Of a stretch of 64,000 nt of DNA, positions 35,536 through 43,917 are shown in pieces (positions within the stretch are counted from its first letter, which is position 1; every line of letters begins with the position of its first letter). This DNA is from Paenibacillus taichungensis. Lineage in GTDB: Bacteria; Bacillota; Bacilli; Paenibacillales; Paenibacillaceae. The DNA is taken from contig NZ_QEVW01000005.1 of assembly GCF_003287275.1 (NCBI RefSeq), positions 744,001 to 808,000 on the forward strand, given 5' to 3'. The translations under genes were made by a program, and so were the position numbers. The notes beneath the pieces were generated by a model. The model saw only the letters and a program-made list of their open reading frames with translations. It made no database searches and was not told the origin of the DNA.

Positions 35536-36765
35536 ATGACCATGTCACCCCATGAAGTGCAGGCGTATGTGCTCACTTACCTGGAAACACTCGATTGTCA
35601 GATTATGGAGCGTTCCCCTGCCCATGTTACGGTAAAGCTTTCACCTGAAGCCGACAAGGCGTTAACCAACCGTCCATATTATTGGGGATTTGTGGAGCGA
35701 ACAGGAGCACCTGCGGAGACGATGTCCTTTACATTCGTCTTCGATCCGGATGCCTATCAGCAAGCGTTGGAGGCTGAAGAAGCAAAAGCTGCACAGTTAG
35801 CTCCCCCAGCCTCACCAGGTGCTGGTTCTGGTACGCCCGAAGCTCCCAAAGAGACTATTCTAGGTCGGTACTTCGGCATTGTCCCTTCTCTGCCTCAGCT
35901 GGGACCCGGACGAATTTTGAAAGAAGATGTTGTATATGGCAGCCGCAGGTTGCAGCAAATCTTCAATGCAGCGCGTGAAGGCGGCGCATTCGTGAACCTG
36001 TTCGAACAGGCTGCAAAAAGGCAATTGCGCGCTACCGCACCAGCAGTATACGAGCCATGGCTTGGTGTGTGTTTTAAAGTGGAATTCGCCTGTGATCTAA
36101 AAAAAGAGGAACTTCATTTTATCGGCATCTCCCTCAGAACAGGGGAAATTGTGGAGAAGTTCGGCTCGAAACTGAACAGACGTGACCTTAGTCCAAGGCT
36201 GGCTGAGAATATGCATGTACAGACCGCCAAAGTATCGTTATCGGATGCCGGGGCAGCTCTGGAATCCCATTTGACCAACCGCTTGCTGGAACTCGACTAT
36301 AGCTGGGCTGAGAAAGCCAAAGAACGGCTTGACCTGGAGCTTGCTGTTGTGGATACGTACTATGAAGCAGTTCTTAGAGAGGACACCCCTGAGGTAGACG
36401 TAGATACAATCTCTGTCTCCAGCACAAGCAGTAGTTCAAAGGATCAGCATCATGCAGGGACTGGACCATCTGCTCAAATTCAGACTTCCCACTCCGGCCC
36501 TTCCCGTATCCTGAATACACGTCTGCATCCCTTTGAACCAAATAGTGTGACAACCGGATCAGATGTCGAACTCGCGGCTGAAGCTCCTGTTCAGGCAGAA
36601 CCAGAACCAGAAACGGACACGGAACAGGATAAAGCCCGCCAAGCGGTCATGGACCGGGAAGCCATGAAGCTGCAATACGAGACACGCCGTACCGAGATGA
36701 TCTGGCAATATGAGCCCAAAGTGAAGGTTACCGCGATAAGTAGCGGCATGTTTCATTTAAGATAG
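35536..36765 (+). CDS. yqhG: YqhG family protein
   Basis: This 409-residue protein is encoded two bases downstream of the helicase and is probably its functional partner. The N-terminal part matches the YqhG family, whose function is unknown (RPYYWGFVERTG...TFVFDP and later GRYFGIVPSLPQLGPGR). The C-terminal region from about 290 is Ser/Glu/Pro-rich and probably disordered, then ends in a short basic segment. Bacillus YqhG is shorter, about 260 residues, so the tail is an extension in this lineage. A terminator starts nine bases after the stop. Confidence 0.85.
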   Translation: MTMSPHEVQAYVLTYLETLDCQIMERSPAHVTVKLSPEADKALTNRPYYWGFVERTGAPAETMSFTFVFDPDAYQQALEAEEAKAAQLAPPASPGAGSGTPEAPKETILGRYFGIVPSLPQLGPGRILKEDVVYGSRRLQQIFNAAREGGAFVNLFEQAAKRQLRATAPAVYEPWLGVCFKVEFACDLKKEELHFIGISLRTGEIVEKFGSKLNRRDLSPRLAENMHVQTAKVSLSDAGAALESHLTNRLLELDYSWAEKAKERLDLELAVVDTYYEAVLREDTPEVDVDTISVSSTSSSSKDQHHAGTGPSAQIQTSHSGPSRILNTRLHPFEPNSVTTGSDVELAAEAPVQAEPEPETDTEQDKARQAVMDREAMKLQYETRRTEMIWQYEPKVKVTAISSGMFHLR

Positions 36766-36773
36766 ACGACGAA

Positions 36774-36813
36774 GACACTACTTTTCCCGCAAATGACGGC
36801 AAAAGTAGTGTTT
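36774..36813 (+). terminator. Rho-independent terminator after YqhG
   Basis: The 11-bp stem ACACTACTTTT/AAAAGTAGTGT is followed by TTATTC. It also rules out an in-frame ATG at 36793 as the start of the next gene. Confidence 0.8.
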
Positions 36814-36948
36814 ATTCATGACTGGCAGTCCGACAGGTTGCAGCAACCTTTGCATAACCTGTCCTCTAGAATGGAACTAGAAACGATGACGCAGCGAAAA
36901 TGGAATCCGTTTTGTCAGGATATGTACCCCAGAAAAGTAGGTGTTAGC

Positions 36949-38001
36949 ATGAAACGACCCTTCCTCAAGGGATGGAACGTGATTAGCCGCCGTATAACCG
37001 GAATTGTAATTTGCCTTCTATGTTTAATCACCCTGCTCCCCTTATTGCAAGCTGAAGGTGCTGGAATTCAAAATGCATTTAGGTCCGTACTACCCACTAC
37101 AATGGCCACAAGTTCGGCGGAACTTCATTCCGACACATTGGCTCCTGATGCAGTACAAAAATTTGCTCGCGAGCAAGCCATCATTCTAAGTACGGAACAT
37201 GAAGGGAACCATTGGGATCATGCTCAATTGGACTTTTATCCCCTCGGTCCAGGCACACGCAGCTGGTTGGTATACGCTAATGTTGGAGAGTCACCCGTTG
37301 GTTATATGATCATTTCAGCTAATGATCAAGGACAATTTCAGCTGAGCGAGTATGGTCAGGGAGAACAACGACCATACAACTTTTCCTTGTTGGATCAAGC
37401 TCTCAATCGACAGCAACTGGACTTGAAAGAGGTAATTACTAACGGAGGAGGACTTCAATTGCGTTATGCGCCTCCCCTGCTCACTTATTGGAAAGTGGAA
37501 AGGCCTAACCATGATACAATCTATATAGACGCAACCAACGGGGATGCTCTACCAACGAGTGTTCTGAGTGCACTGGATAGGGACTCACAGCAGGCTACGA
37601 ATCGAATGAAGTCCATAAGGTCAATATCTGTACAAGCTGTCGTGATAACGCCCGAAGATTCACCACAAGTCTCCTCGTTGTCCGTTGACTCCATGGATCT
37701 GCAACCTCTGTTCGATCCCGCGGACAATCTGTTATGGATCACGTCAAAAGCACTTTCGATCAGCGGTGTAAAGACATTGAATCAGCATTGGAAAGAGCAT
37801 AAAAAGATCATTTTCTCTGCAGATCAGCAAAATGTCTTATATGGCGGGCCTTTGCCTGTCAGTGGTTATCAAATCTGGCGTGACGACCGTGGAACAGTTC
37901 AAAAACAATATGTAGCTATAGGCGGGAATACTTCGGTAAGGCGATTTGTACCTCTTCAGACCTTGCTGCGCGATGGGCACTTCTATGCCGTGAAACCGTG
38001 A
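36949..38001 (+). CDS. Secreted protein of unknown function
   Basis: I do not recognise this 350-residue protein. It has a basic N-terminus and a hydrophobic segment (ITGIVICLLCLITLLPLL) ending near QAEGAG, a likely signal peptide or anchor. The body is hydrophilic with repeated short strands (WLVYANVGESPVGYMIISAN), which recall propeptide or inhibitor-like domains of secreted peptidases, but no metal or catalytic motif is present. ATG at 36949 has AGGTG five bases upstream. The in-frame ATG at 36793 lies inside the preceding terminator. It sits between YqhG and YqzE homologues. Confidence 0.7.
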   Translation: MKRPFLKGWNVISRRITGIVICLLCLITLLPLLQAEGAGIQNAFRSVLPTTMATSSAELHSDTLAPDAVQKFAREQAIILSTEHEGNHWDHAQLDFYPLGPGTRSWLVYANVGESPVGYMIISANDQGQFQLSEYGQGEQRPYNFSLLDQALNRQQLDLKEVITNGGGLQLRYAPPLLTYWKVERPNHDTIYIDATNGDALPTSVLSALDRDSQQATNRMKSIRSISVQAVVITPEDSPQVSSLSVDSMDLQPLFDPADNLLWITSKALSISGVKTLNQHWKEHKKIIFSADQQNVLYGGPLPVSGYQIWRDDRGTVQKQYVAIGGNTSVRRFVPLQTLLRDGHFYAVKP

Positions 38002-38019
38002 ACGATCCTCACAACAAAT

Positions 38020-38062
38020 AAGACGCCTTCCTCTGGTTTTTGACAGGAATGCGTCTTTTTCT
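38020..38062 (+). terminator. Rho-independent terminator
   Basis: The stem AAGACGC-TTCCT pairs with AGGAA-GCGTCTT and is followed by TTTC. It ends the transcript of the secreted protein and may also serve the convergent yqzE gene. Confidence 0.75.
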
Positions 38063-38096
38063 TTGGAAGAAACTAACTACTACGTTGGTGCTTGAT

Positions 38097-38321
38097 TTAC
38101 CCTTTACCTGAAGAGCTTCTTTTCTGCATTTCCCTCTGCGAATTCATCGCTTTTTCCTTTTTTCCAACCCATAGAGATACGGCAAAAGGAATCATTCCAA
38201 ACCACTTCATTGTCCACGGCTCTTTGGCTTTGGTGCGTCCTTTACGCTCATCCTTCGGAGTATCGATATAATGAACGACTCGCTCTGTAATGTATTTCAC
38301 CAATTCATCACTTTTGGCCAT
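38097..38321 (-). CDS. yqzE: YqzE family protein
   Basis: This 74-residue basic protein resembles Bacillus YqzE. The shared pattern is SDELVKYITERVVHYIDTPKDERK followed by WFGMIPFAVSLW, and the second part could be a membrane-associated helix. ATG at 38321 has GGGAGG eight bases upstream. In Bacillus the gene lies next to the comG competence operon. No com gene is present here. Function is unknown. Confidence 0.82.
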   Translation of the reverse strand: MAKSDELVKYITERVVHYIDTPKDERKGRTKAKEPWTMKWFGMIPFAVSLWVGKKEKAMNSQREMQKRSSSGKG

Positions 38322-38516
38322 AAACTCTGCCTCCCTTAGCTCCGGCAAAGCCGGGGCTTATGTTATCTCTATTGTGTGCAGAAGGGATCATCAATAAACA
38401 TTTTTTTTGCTGCAATGAGTATGAAAAACAGAAGAATGCACAGTCTAATGCCAAAGGTATCCATTCACTCACTTTATGGCATAAGATGCCTATTTCAAGA
38501 AGGAGCGTGTATTCTC

Positions 38517-39290
38517 ATGTATAAGCTGCTGGCCGCATCGATGGCACTGCTAATCAGCATCAGTTCCATTCCCCTGACCTCCCATGCCAGCGCGGCGACA
38601 TTCGCCCTGACCGACCTGTCTTCATTGCATTCACAGCAATCACCCATAAGCCCATCCATGCTGCCAGTAACCGATGGAGATGCCTATCACTCCACTCATC
38701 ATGCGTTTGCAGCTCCTGTCATCCTTCTGGACGTTGGTCATGGCGGCATTGACGGTGGAACAACAGACCATGGGGTACTGGAAAAAGACATCAATCTAGC
38801 CATTAGCCAAAAGGTGTATCTCCTGCTTCGCAGCAAGGGTTATGCAGTCATCATCAACCGACTCGGCGATTATGCGCTGAGTGACGAGAATCGCTGGTTA
38901 AACAGTCGCTCACGCCATCGTAGAGATTTGGCTCAGCGCAAAAGCCTTAGTGAAGAGGTCAGCACTGACATCGTGGTCAGTATCCATGCCAATTGGAGTC
39001 CAAGATCATCCGCGCGAGGACCGGTCGTTTTACATCAGAACGAAGGACGAAGCTACATGCTCGCAAGTTCCATTCAGAATCAGCTTAATCAATTGTACAA
39101 GACGGATCGTGATGTTGTATGGGGCAAGCCCTTTTACCTGTTAAATCACGTGAAGCAACCCGCTGTAATTGTTGAAACCGGATTTCTGAGCAATGCACAC
39201 GATCGCGCAATGATCAGCGACCCCGGCGAACAGAAACGAATTGCACAGTCCATTGCTAATGGCATTATTTATTATCTGTCGGCAGTTTAG
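38517..39290 (+). CDS. N-acetylmuramoyl-L-alanine amidase, Amidase_3 (CwlD-like)
   Basis: This 257-residue secreted zinc enzyme cleaves the bond between muramic acid and the peptide stem. A signal peptide (about 1-25, SHASAA) is followed by a catalytic domain with zinc ligands His in LDVGHGG, Glu in VLEKD, and His in VSIHANW, plus catalytic Glu in VETGFLSN. CwlD, which it resembles in size, makes muramic lactam in spore cortex. ATG at 38517 has AAGGAG upstream. The 3' end overlaps the convergent deacetylase by 26 bases. Confidence 0.88.
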   Translation: MYKLLAASMALLISISSIPLTSHASAATFALTDLSSLHSQQSPISPSMLPVTDGDAYHSTHHAFAAPVILLDVGHGGIDGGTTDHGVLEKDINLAISQKVYLLLRSKGYAVIINRLGDYALSDENRWLNSRSRHRRDLAQRKSLSEEVSTDIVVSIHANWSPRSSARGPVVLHQNEGRSYMLASSIQNQLNQLYKTDRDVVWGKPFYLLNHVKQPAVIVETGFLSNAHDRAMISDPGEQKRIAQSIANGIIYYLSAV

Positions 39291-40212
39291 GCTCAGCTTG
39301 CCAATGCCACACATCTCGAACCAGATCGCTAATACCGACGAACTCAATCTGACCTTTGAGTCGAGATACGGATTCATGAACGACAGCAGAGGTATTTAAT
39401 CCGGTATGACCAACGTGACCGATCACTACACACACATCTTTGTCAAGAGCACGTTGGGCTGCCAAATCCATTTGCTTGCGTATTTGTTGTTTGGAATTGT
39501 GGTCATCCAGAAAAATATCGTTGCCCACTGGTGGCATGTTTTTGGTGATGGCCAATTCCCCTACCACAGAGCGAAAATTGGTTCGACTATCCACAAAAAA
39601 CAACCCACGTTCTCGACATACATCCAATACAATGGACATGATGCGTTTATCAGACGTAATCTTGGAACCCATGTGGTTGTTCATGCCGACAGCATAAGGA
39701 ACTTCATCAATGGCTTTCTCGACTCGATCACGCACTTCTTCATCCGTCAGGTTGGATGTGATTGCACCTGGGCCGAGCCATTCCGGTCTGCCCTTTTTGG
39801 GCTCCATTGGCATGTGAACAATCACATCCATTCCTTTTTCATGTGCGGCAATCGCATCTTTCTTCGTCGTTTGCAAGAATGGCATCACGGCCAGTGTGAG
39901 TTTAACCGGGGTCGCCAAAATTTCAGAAGTTCCCTTCATGTCATTCCCCGCATCATCAATGATGATCGCCATTCGTTTAGGATGCGATTTGTCTGTCGGA
40001 GTTTGTGATAACTGACCTGAAGTTGAACCAGGTACTTGTACTGATGTCTGCTCCATTAAAATTTGCTTTGGCGTCTGCCCTGAAGGTATCTGTGGTTCTG
40101 CACTGCTGGCAGAGAGGCCTACACCGTGAACCATGCATATCGTACTTGTGAGTACCACTGTCATTTTAAATTTCCAGGTGAAGGACCACCCTTTTCGTCC
40201 GGCCTTATTCAT
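39265..40212 (-). CDS. Divergent polysaccharide deacetylase family protein (YibQ-like)
   Basis: This 315-residue exported protein has a signal-like N-terminus (about 10-35) and a Pro/Ser-rich linker. The domain that follows resembles divergent polysaccharide deacetylases: AIIIDDAGNDMKG (Asp pair), VHMPMEP, GMNNHMGSK (His), FVDSRT and VIGHVGHT. Such proteins keep the NodB fold but the activity of the group is unclear. It is encoded convergent to, and overlaps, an amidase gene, which hints at a shared cell-wall or spore-coat role. Confidence 0.87.
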   Translation of the reverse strand: MNKAGRKGWSFTWKFKMTVVLTSTICMVHGVGLSASSAEPQIPSGQTPKQILMEQTSVQVPGSTSGQLSQTPTDKSHPKRMAIIIDDAGNDMKGTSEILATPVKLTLAVMPFLQTTKKDAIAAHEKGMDVIVHMPMEPKKGRPEWLGPGAITSNLTDEEVRDRVEKAIDEVPYAVGMNNHMGSKITSDKRIMSIVLDVCRERGLFFVDSRTNFRSVVGELAITKNMPPVGNDIFLDDHNSKQQIRKQMDLAAQRALDKDVCVVIGHVGHTGLNTSAVVHESVSRLKGQIEFVGISDLVRDVWHWQAEPKLPTDNK

Positions 40213-40288
40213 CCATCGTTCCCTCCTTTGTTCTGTCCCATCATTATTTGAACAATGAAGGGGGAATATGTAGACAAAAAAAGCCTGT

Positions 40289-41185
40289 TCATTCCAATGG
40301 ATCGCTTGAGGCCCTAGTGTTGGACTGACTTAAGCGATACTGGCGCGGAGCCTGACCTGTCCGTTGCTGAAAGAGGCGGGAGAAGTAATGAACCGAGCTA
40401 AAGTGATATTTCTCTGCAATTTGAGTGATACTTAATGTGGTGTGAAGCAAATCGTACTTCGCCCGCCCAATACGAAAGTAATTCATATACTTATTGGGAG
40501 AGTATCCGGTAGACTTCCTGAACAGCTCAAAAAAATGCCCTCGGCTCATATTGAGGTTTTTGTAATAGCTATCCAATGGCTTGGGCGCTCCATGAAGTAA
40601 GTCCTGCTCCATAATTTTAAGCATATGAGATATCCGGCGGTCAGGGATTACATAGTCACTTCCCATACAGCAGTTCAGAAAATAATCGAGAAACGTCTGG
40701 AAATTACGCTGAATCATCAAGCTCCACATAAAAGTCTGTTCATTGGTGTACGACCCGCTTTTATAAAAATCCTCGAAAAGATCCTGCCAAATCTGCAGAG
40801 ATTCCACCTTTGATATTTCTTTAAGCGCATAGGGAAAGGTCGGACCCACAAAAGCTTGCTGTAACACCTTTGGCGGATAACAGACCGGACAGGCCGTATC
40901 AAATACATCTTTTCGCTCCACATAATGCCAATCAAAATAACAACACAGGTGAACCATAGGGTTATCCGAATCAGCCACCCATTCATGTAGTTGCCCTGCT
41001 GGAATATAGATCAGCGAACCGGGACCAAGCCTGCTGCTTTTTCCATTGGTACTTAATAGCCCATACCCTTCGCTGATCAAGTAAATAGAGCTGGTATAAC
41101 AAATTCGCGGAGAACTCGACTGTCCCTTCGCAAAAGGGTATCGGGTCGCCAAATATACATAGGGATGCAAGGAAGCAAAATTCAT
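40289..41185 (-). CDS. AraC-family transcription regulator
   Basis: This 298-residue regulator has an N-terminal cupin-like sugar-sensing domain (about 15-110, GPGSLIYIPAGQLHEW) and a C-terminal double helix-turn-helix (about 190-290, including ITQIAEKYHFSSVHYFSRLFQQRTGQAPRQYR). It is divergent from the GH95-like gene at 41397 and most likely controls it. Direct repeats at 41244-41271 are candidate binding sites. The inducer is presumably a product of the glycan pathway. Confidence 0.92.
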   Translation of the reverse strand: MNFASLHPYVYLATRYPFAKGQSSSPRICYTSSIYLISEGYGLLSTNGKSSRLGPGSLIYIPAGQLHEWVADSDNPMVHLCCYFDWHYVERKDVFDTACPVCYPPKVLQQAFVGPTFPYALKEISKVESLQIWQDLFEDFYKSGSYTNEQTFMWSLMIQRNFQTFLDYFLNCCMGSDYVIPDRRISHMLKIMEQDLLHGAPKPLDSYYKNLNMSRGHFFELFRKSTGYSPNKYMNYFRIGRAKYDLLHTTLSITQIAEKYHFSSVHYFSRLFQQRTGQAPRQYRLSQSNTRASSDPLE

Positions 41186-41201
41186 TGGAAGTTTCCTTTC
41201 A

Positions 41202-41271
41202 AGTCAAGTTTGACTCGATGTTAACCTTTCATCTCCCTAACCGAAAGGTACAATTGGCGACTAAAGGTACA
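41202..41271. promoter_or_regulatory. Operator elements between the AraC gene and the GH95-like gene
   Basis: AAAGGTACA occurs twice, at 41244-41252 and 41263-41271. The spacing of 19 bases places both on the same DNA face, as AraC-type proteins prefer. An inverted copy lies in AACCTTTC near 41223-41230. A perfect palindrome AGTCAA-GT-TTGACT sits at 41202-41215 in the leader of the AraC gene. Confidence 0.5.
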
Positions 41272-41329
41272 TATCAGCAGAGCACCAATTGATCTGACGA
41301 TCGTGCAAATCATGGACGTCTTGCTAAAT

Positions 41330-41364
41330 ACAGCAAACTGCTGTTCAGATACAGTAATAACTGT
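41330..41364 (+). promoter_or_regulatory. Two tandem short hairpins in the leader of the GH95-like gene
   Basis: ACAGC-AAACT-GCTGT (41330-41344) and ACAGT-AATA-ACTGT (41351-41364) lie just upstream of the GTG start. They share the ACAG/CTGT ends and may be repeated operators or leader hairpins. Confidence 0.35.
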
Positions 41365-41396
41365 ACATCGCAATGACTTCATGAGGAGGACGACTT

Positions 41397-43835
41397 GTGC
41401 AGAAGAATGATAAGCAGCCGAAGAGAAGATACGAGATAAACAAGAACAGAGGCTATGAACGAGCCAAGCAGCATCCCATTTCCTTCAACGGTCCTGCGCC
41501 GGATTTTTTTGAAGGCGCACTAATGGGCAACGGAGGACTGGGTATTGTCGTAACAGCCCGCCCTGACGCTGTGATGCTCCATTTTGGACACAACAATGTA
41601 TGGGATATTCGTCTCGCCGAAGAACACCGTGAAGAGCTCATGACTTTCCAAGAAGTATATGAAAGATTTGCTGCACTGCCAGCAGATTTGCCGCAATTGA
41701 CGGATCATCCGTGGTACAAACAGTATTGTGAGATAGCCGGGCAAAATTACAGTAAAGCTTATCCCAAGCCCATGCCCTGCGGGTCACTGCTGCTGCGGTA
41801 TGATCGGCGAAAGGCCGAAGTCATCGGCCATACCATGGATATTGCCAATGGCCTTTGCACGATTGATTTCCTGATCAATGGCGAACCTGCTGTATTCGAA
41901 CTCTTTGTAGAAGGCGAGCACGACCGGGTCTGGATGAAGGTAAGTGATCCGGCGACGGGTACTCTGATTCATTTATTCGAGGAGATCAAGCTGATTCCCG
42001 ATCCCGAAACACCGCCTGCATTTCCCCAAGCAGCAGTCGTAACCAGCGAAATTACGGGTAGACAGTCATTTACGCAAATTTTGCCGCATGTTGAGCATCC
42101 CGCTGTGCCCTATATTACACATAAAAAAGATAGAGCTTTCCGGCTCGCTGTTCGCTCGTCTGGATTAACTGCAATGAAAGAACATTCTTCGCTTAAACAG
42201 ACGCCAGCAGTCAACAGCTCTCCTCTGGGAGAACCTGAACTTGGCTTTTTGGCCTGTGCAGAGCTGTGGGAAGGCCTTTATAGCGAACTGAATAATGAGG
42301 CTCACCCGCCAGAACTATCTTTCTTTAGTCAAGCTAAAGAAGAATCCAATGCAATGTGGCGTGATTATTGGAGCCGCTCCTCCGTCGCTCTGCAAGATGA
42401 ATTTCTGGAGCGTATCTGGTACCACAATCTGTACTTTTTTAATTGTGCCGTGAAAGAGGGCGTTACCTGTCCAGGTCTATTCGCCAACTGGAGCTATCGT
42501 ACCATCGGTGCTGACTGGCATGGGGACTACCACATGAATTACAACACGCAGCAGCCATTCTGGCTCGCATTCTCCAGCAACCATCTCGACAAACATCTTC
42601 CCTACGTGGATATGGTTGATCATGTACTTCCTGTCAGCCGAGCGTGGGCACGTGATTATTACGGATTGAGCGGTGCTTACTTCCCCCACTCAGCCTATCC
42701 TGTTGAAATGTCCATGATGCCATATCCTGTCCCGCATTGGGGATGGGAAATCTGTGAAACGCCATGGACCGTACAAAGTCTATGGTGGCACTATCTGTAT
42801 TCCATGGACGAGACGTTCCTTCGTAATCGTGCATTTCAACCCATCAAGGAAGCCGTGCTGTTCATGGTCCATTACATGAATCGTCCCGAATCACAGGGTG
42901 AACGCTGGGGAGATGGTAATTATCACATTTTTCCGACGGTGGTGCCGGAGCTATATGAGATTTCACCCGGCTTTGCCAAAAACAAAGACTGTCTGATTGA
43001 CCTCACACTAACGCGATTTCTGTTCAATGCGTTCACCCAGGCTTGCGATGTCCTTGAAAGGACGGAATCCGAGCAGGATCTGCTAGAGAAAGTAAAAGAG
43101 ATTTTGAGCCATTTCCCTTCTTATCCCACAGCCGAATCTCGCAACGGTCCAGTCTTTGTGTCGGTGGAGGGTGAAGATCCTGATGTGGTATATAACGTCC
43201 CCATTCCTATTACGACCGTATTTCCAGGTGAAGATCACGGGCTTCATTCGTCAGAGGAGGAATACCAGACCGCAGTGAACTCCTACCTTAATCACCGCAA
43301 CGAAGGCGGGAATGAACTGGTATTCTATCATCTTGCCGGAGCCCGGCTTGGCGTGTTGGATTTGGAACGCTTCAAGCGTCAAATCCAGTATTGTCTGCTA
43401 CCAAACGGTACTTGCACAGATCGGGTCCTGATGAGCGGTGGTCGCTATGCTGACACGGAGAACTTCGATTTCATGTCCCGGATGGGTATCTGGTTTGAAA
43501 ATTTCTCCCTGCCTGCCGTTATCAATGAATGCCTTCTTCAAAGTTATAATGGAAACCTGCGTTTCTTTCCCAACTGGCCGAAAGGACAAAAAGCAGAGTT
43601 CCACACCCTACGTGCAGTGGGTGGCTTCCTTGTCAGTGCGGCTTTCGCGGATGGGGAGACAGATTGGATCGAGATTGAGAGCCAAGCTGGTACTTCCCTA
43701 ACCTTCTATATCCCTTGGGCAGAAGGAGCATTATGTACCGTTTCTTCTGGCGAGCAATATATGCTGCCTGGTCAGGTTGGCAAGATCTCTACAGTAGCAG
43801 GGGATTTCATCTCCATTGTTAAAGCAACGGTTTAG
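41397..43835 (+). CDS. GH95-like glycoside hydrolase with altered catalytic motif
   Basis: This 812-residue cytoplasmic enzyme (no signal peptide) is related to GH95 fucosidase/galactosidase enzymes. The N-terminal domain has LMGNGGLGIVV. The (alpha/alpha)6 barrel keeps GDYHMNYNTQ, with the Asn pair N381/N383, and a glutamate in FPTVVPE (E518) where GH95 proteins have SPE. The region that is DGNFG in ordinary GH95 proteins is here FENFS (700-704), so the usual catalytic Asp is missing. It may be a distinct subfamily acting on another alpha-linked sugar. The start is GTG with AGGAGG seven bases upstream. Confidence 0.75.
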   Translation: MQKNDKQPKRRYEINKNRGYERAKQHPISFNGPAPDFFEGALMGNGGLGIVVTARPDAVMLHFGHNNVWDIRLAEEHREELMTFQEVYERFAALPADLPQLTDHPWYKQYCEIAGQNYSKAYPKPMPCGSLLLRYDRRKAEVIGHTMDIANGLCTIDFLINGEPAVFELFVEGEHDRVWMKVSDPATGTLIHLFEEIKLIPDPETPPAFPQAAVVTSEITGRQSFTQILPHVEHPAVPYITHKKDRAFRLAVRSSGLTAMKEHSSLKQTPAVNSSPLGEPELGFLACAELWEGLYSELNNEAHPPELSFFSQAKEESNAMWRDYWSRSSVALQDEFLERIWYHNLYFFNCAVKEGVTCPGLFANWSYRTIGADWHGDYHMNYNTQQPFWLAFSSNHLDKHLPYVDMVDHVLPVSRAWARDYYGLSGAYFPHSAYPVEMSMMPYPVPHWGWEICETPWTVQSLWWHYLYSMDETFLRNRAFQPIKEAVLFMVHYMNRPESQGERWGDGNYHIFPTVVPELYEISPGFAKNKDCLIDLTLTRFLFNAFTQACDVLERTESEQDLLEKVKEILSHFPSYPTAESRNGPVFVSVEGEDPDVVYNVPIPITTVFPGEDHGLHSSEEEYQTAVNSYLNHRNEGGNELVFYHLAGARLGVLDLERFKRQIQYCLLPNGTCTDRVLMSGGRYADTENFDFMSRMGIWFENFSLPAVINECLLQSYNGNLRFFPNWPKGQKAEFHTLRAVGGFLVSAAFADGETDWIEIESQAGTSLTFYIPWAEGALCTVSSGEQYMLPGQVGKISTVAGDFISIVKATV

Positions 43836-43863
43836 CTCATCTTTTAGAATGTCTCCACAAATA

Positions 43864-43897
43864 AGAAGCGTCCCGGATTATCCCGGGACGCTTCTTA
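43864..43897. terminator. Bidirectional terminator
   Basis: The stem AAGAAGCGTCCCGG/CCGGGACGCTTCTT lies between the GH95-like gene (plus) and the importer operon (minus). Confidence 0.88.
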
Positions 43898-43917
43898 TTA
43901 CCAAATTTACACTTCAA

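Noticed and set aside
36793..36948. N-terminal extension of the secreted protein starting at ATG 36793
   Set aside because: The ATG lies inside the YqhG terminator stem and the extension would precede the signal peptide.
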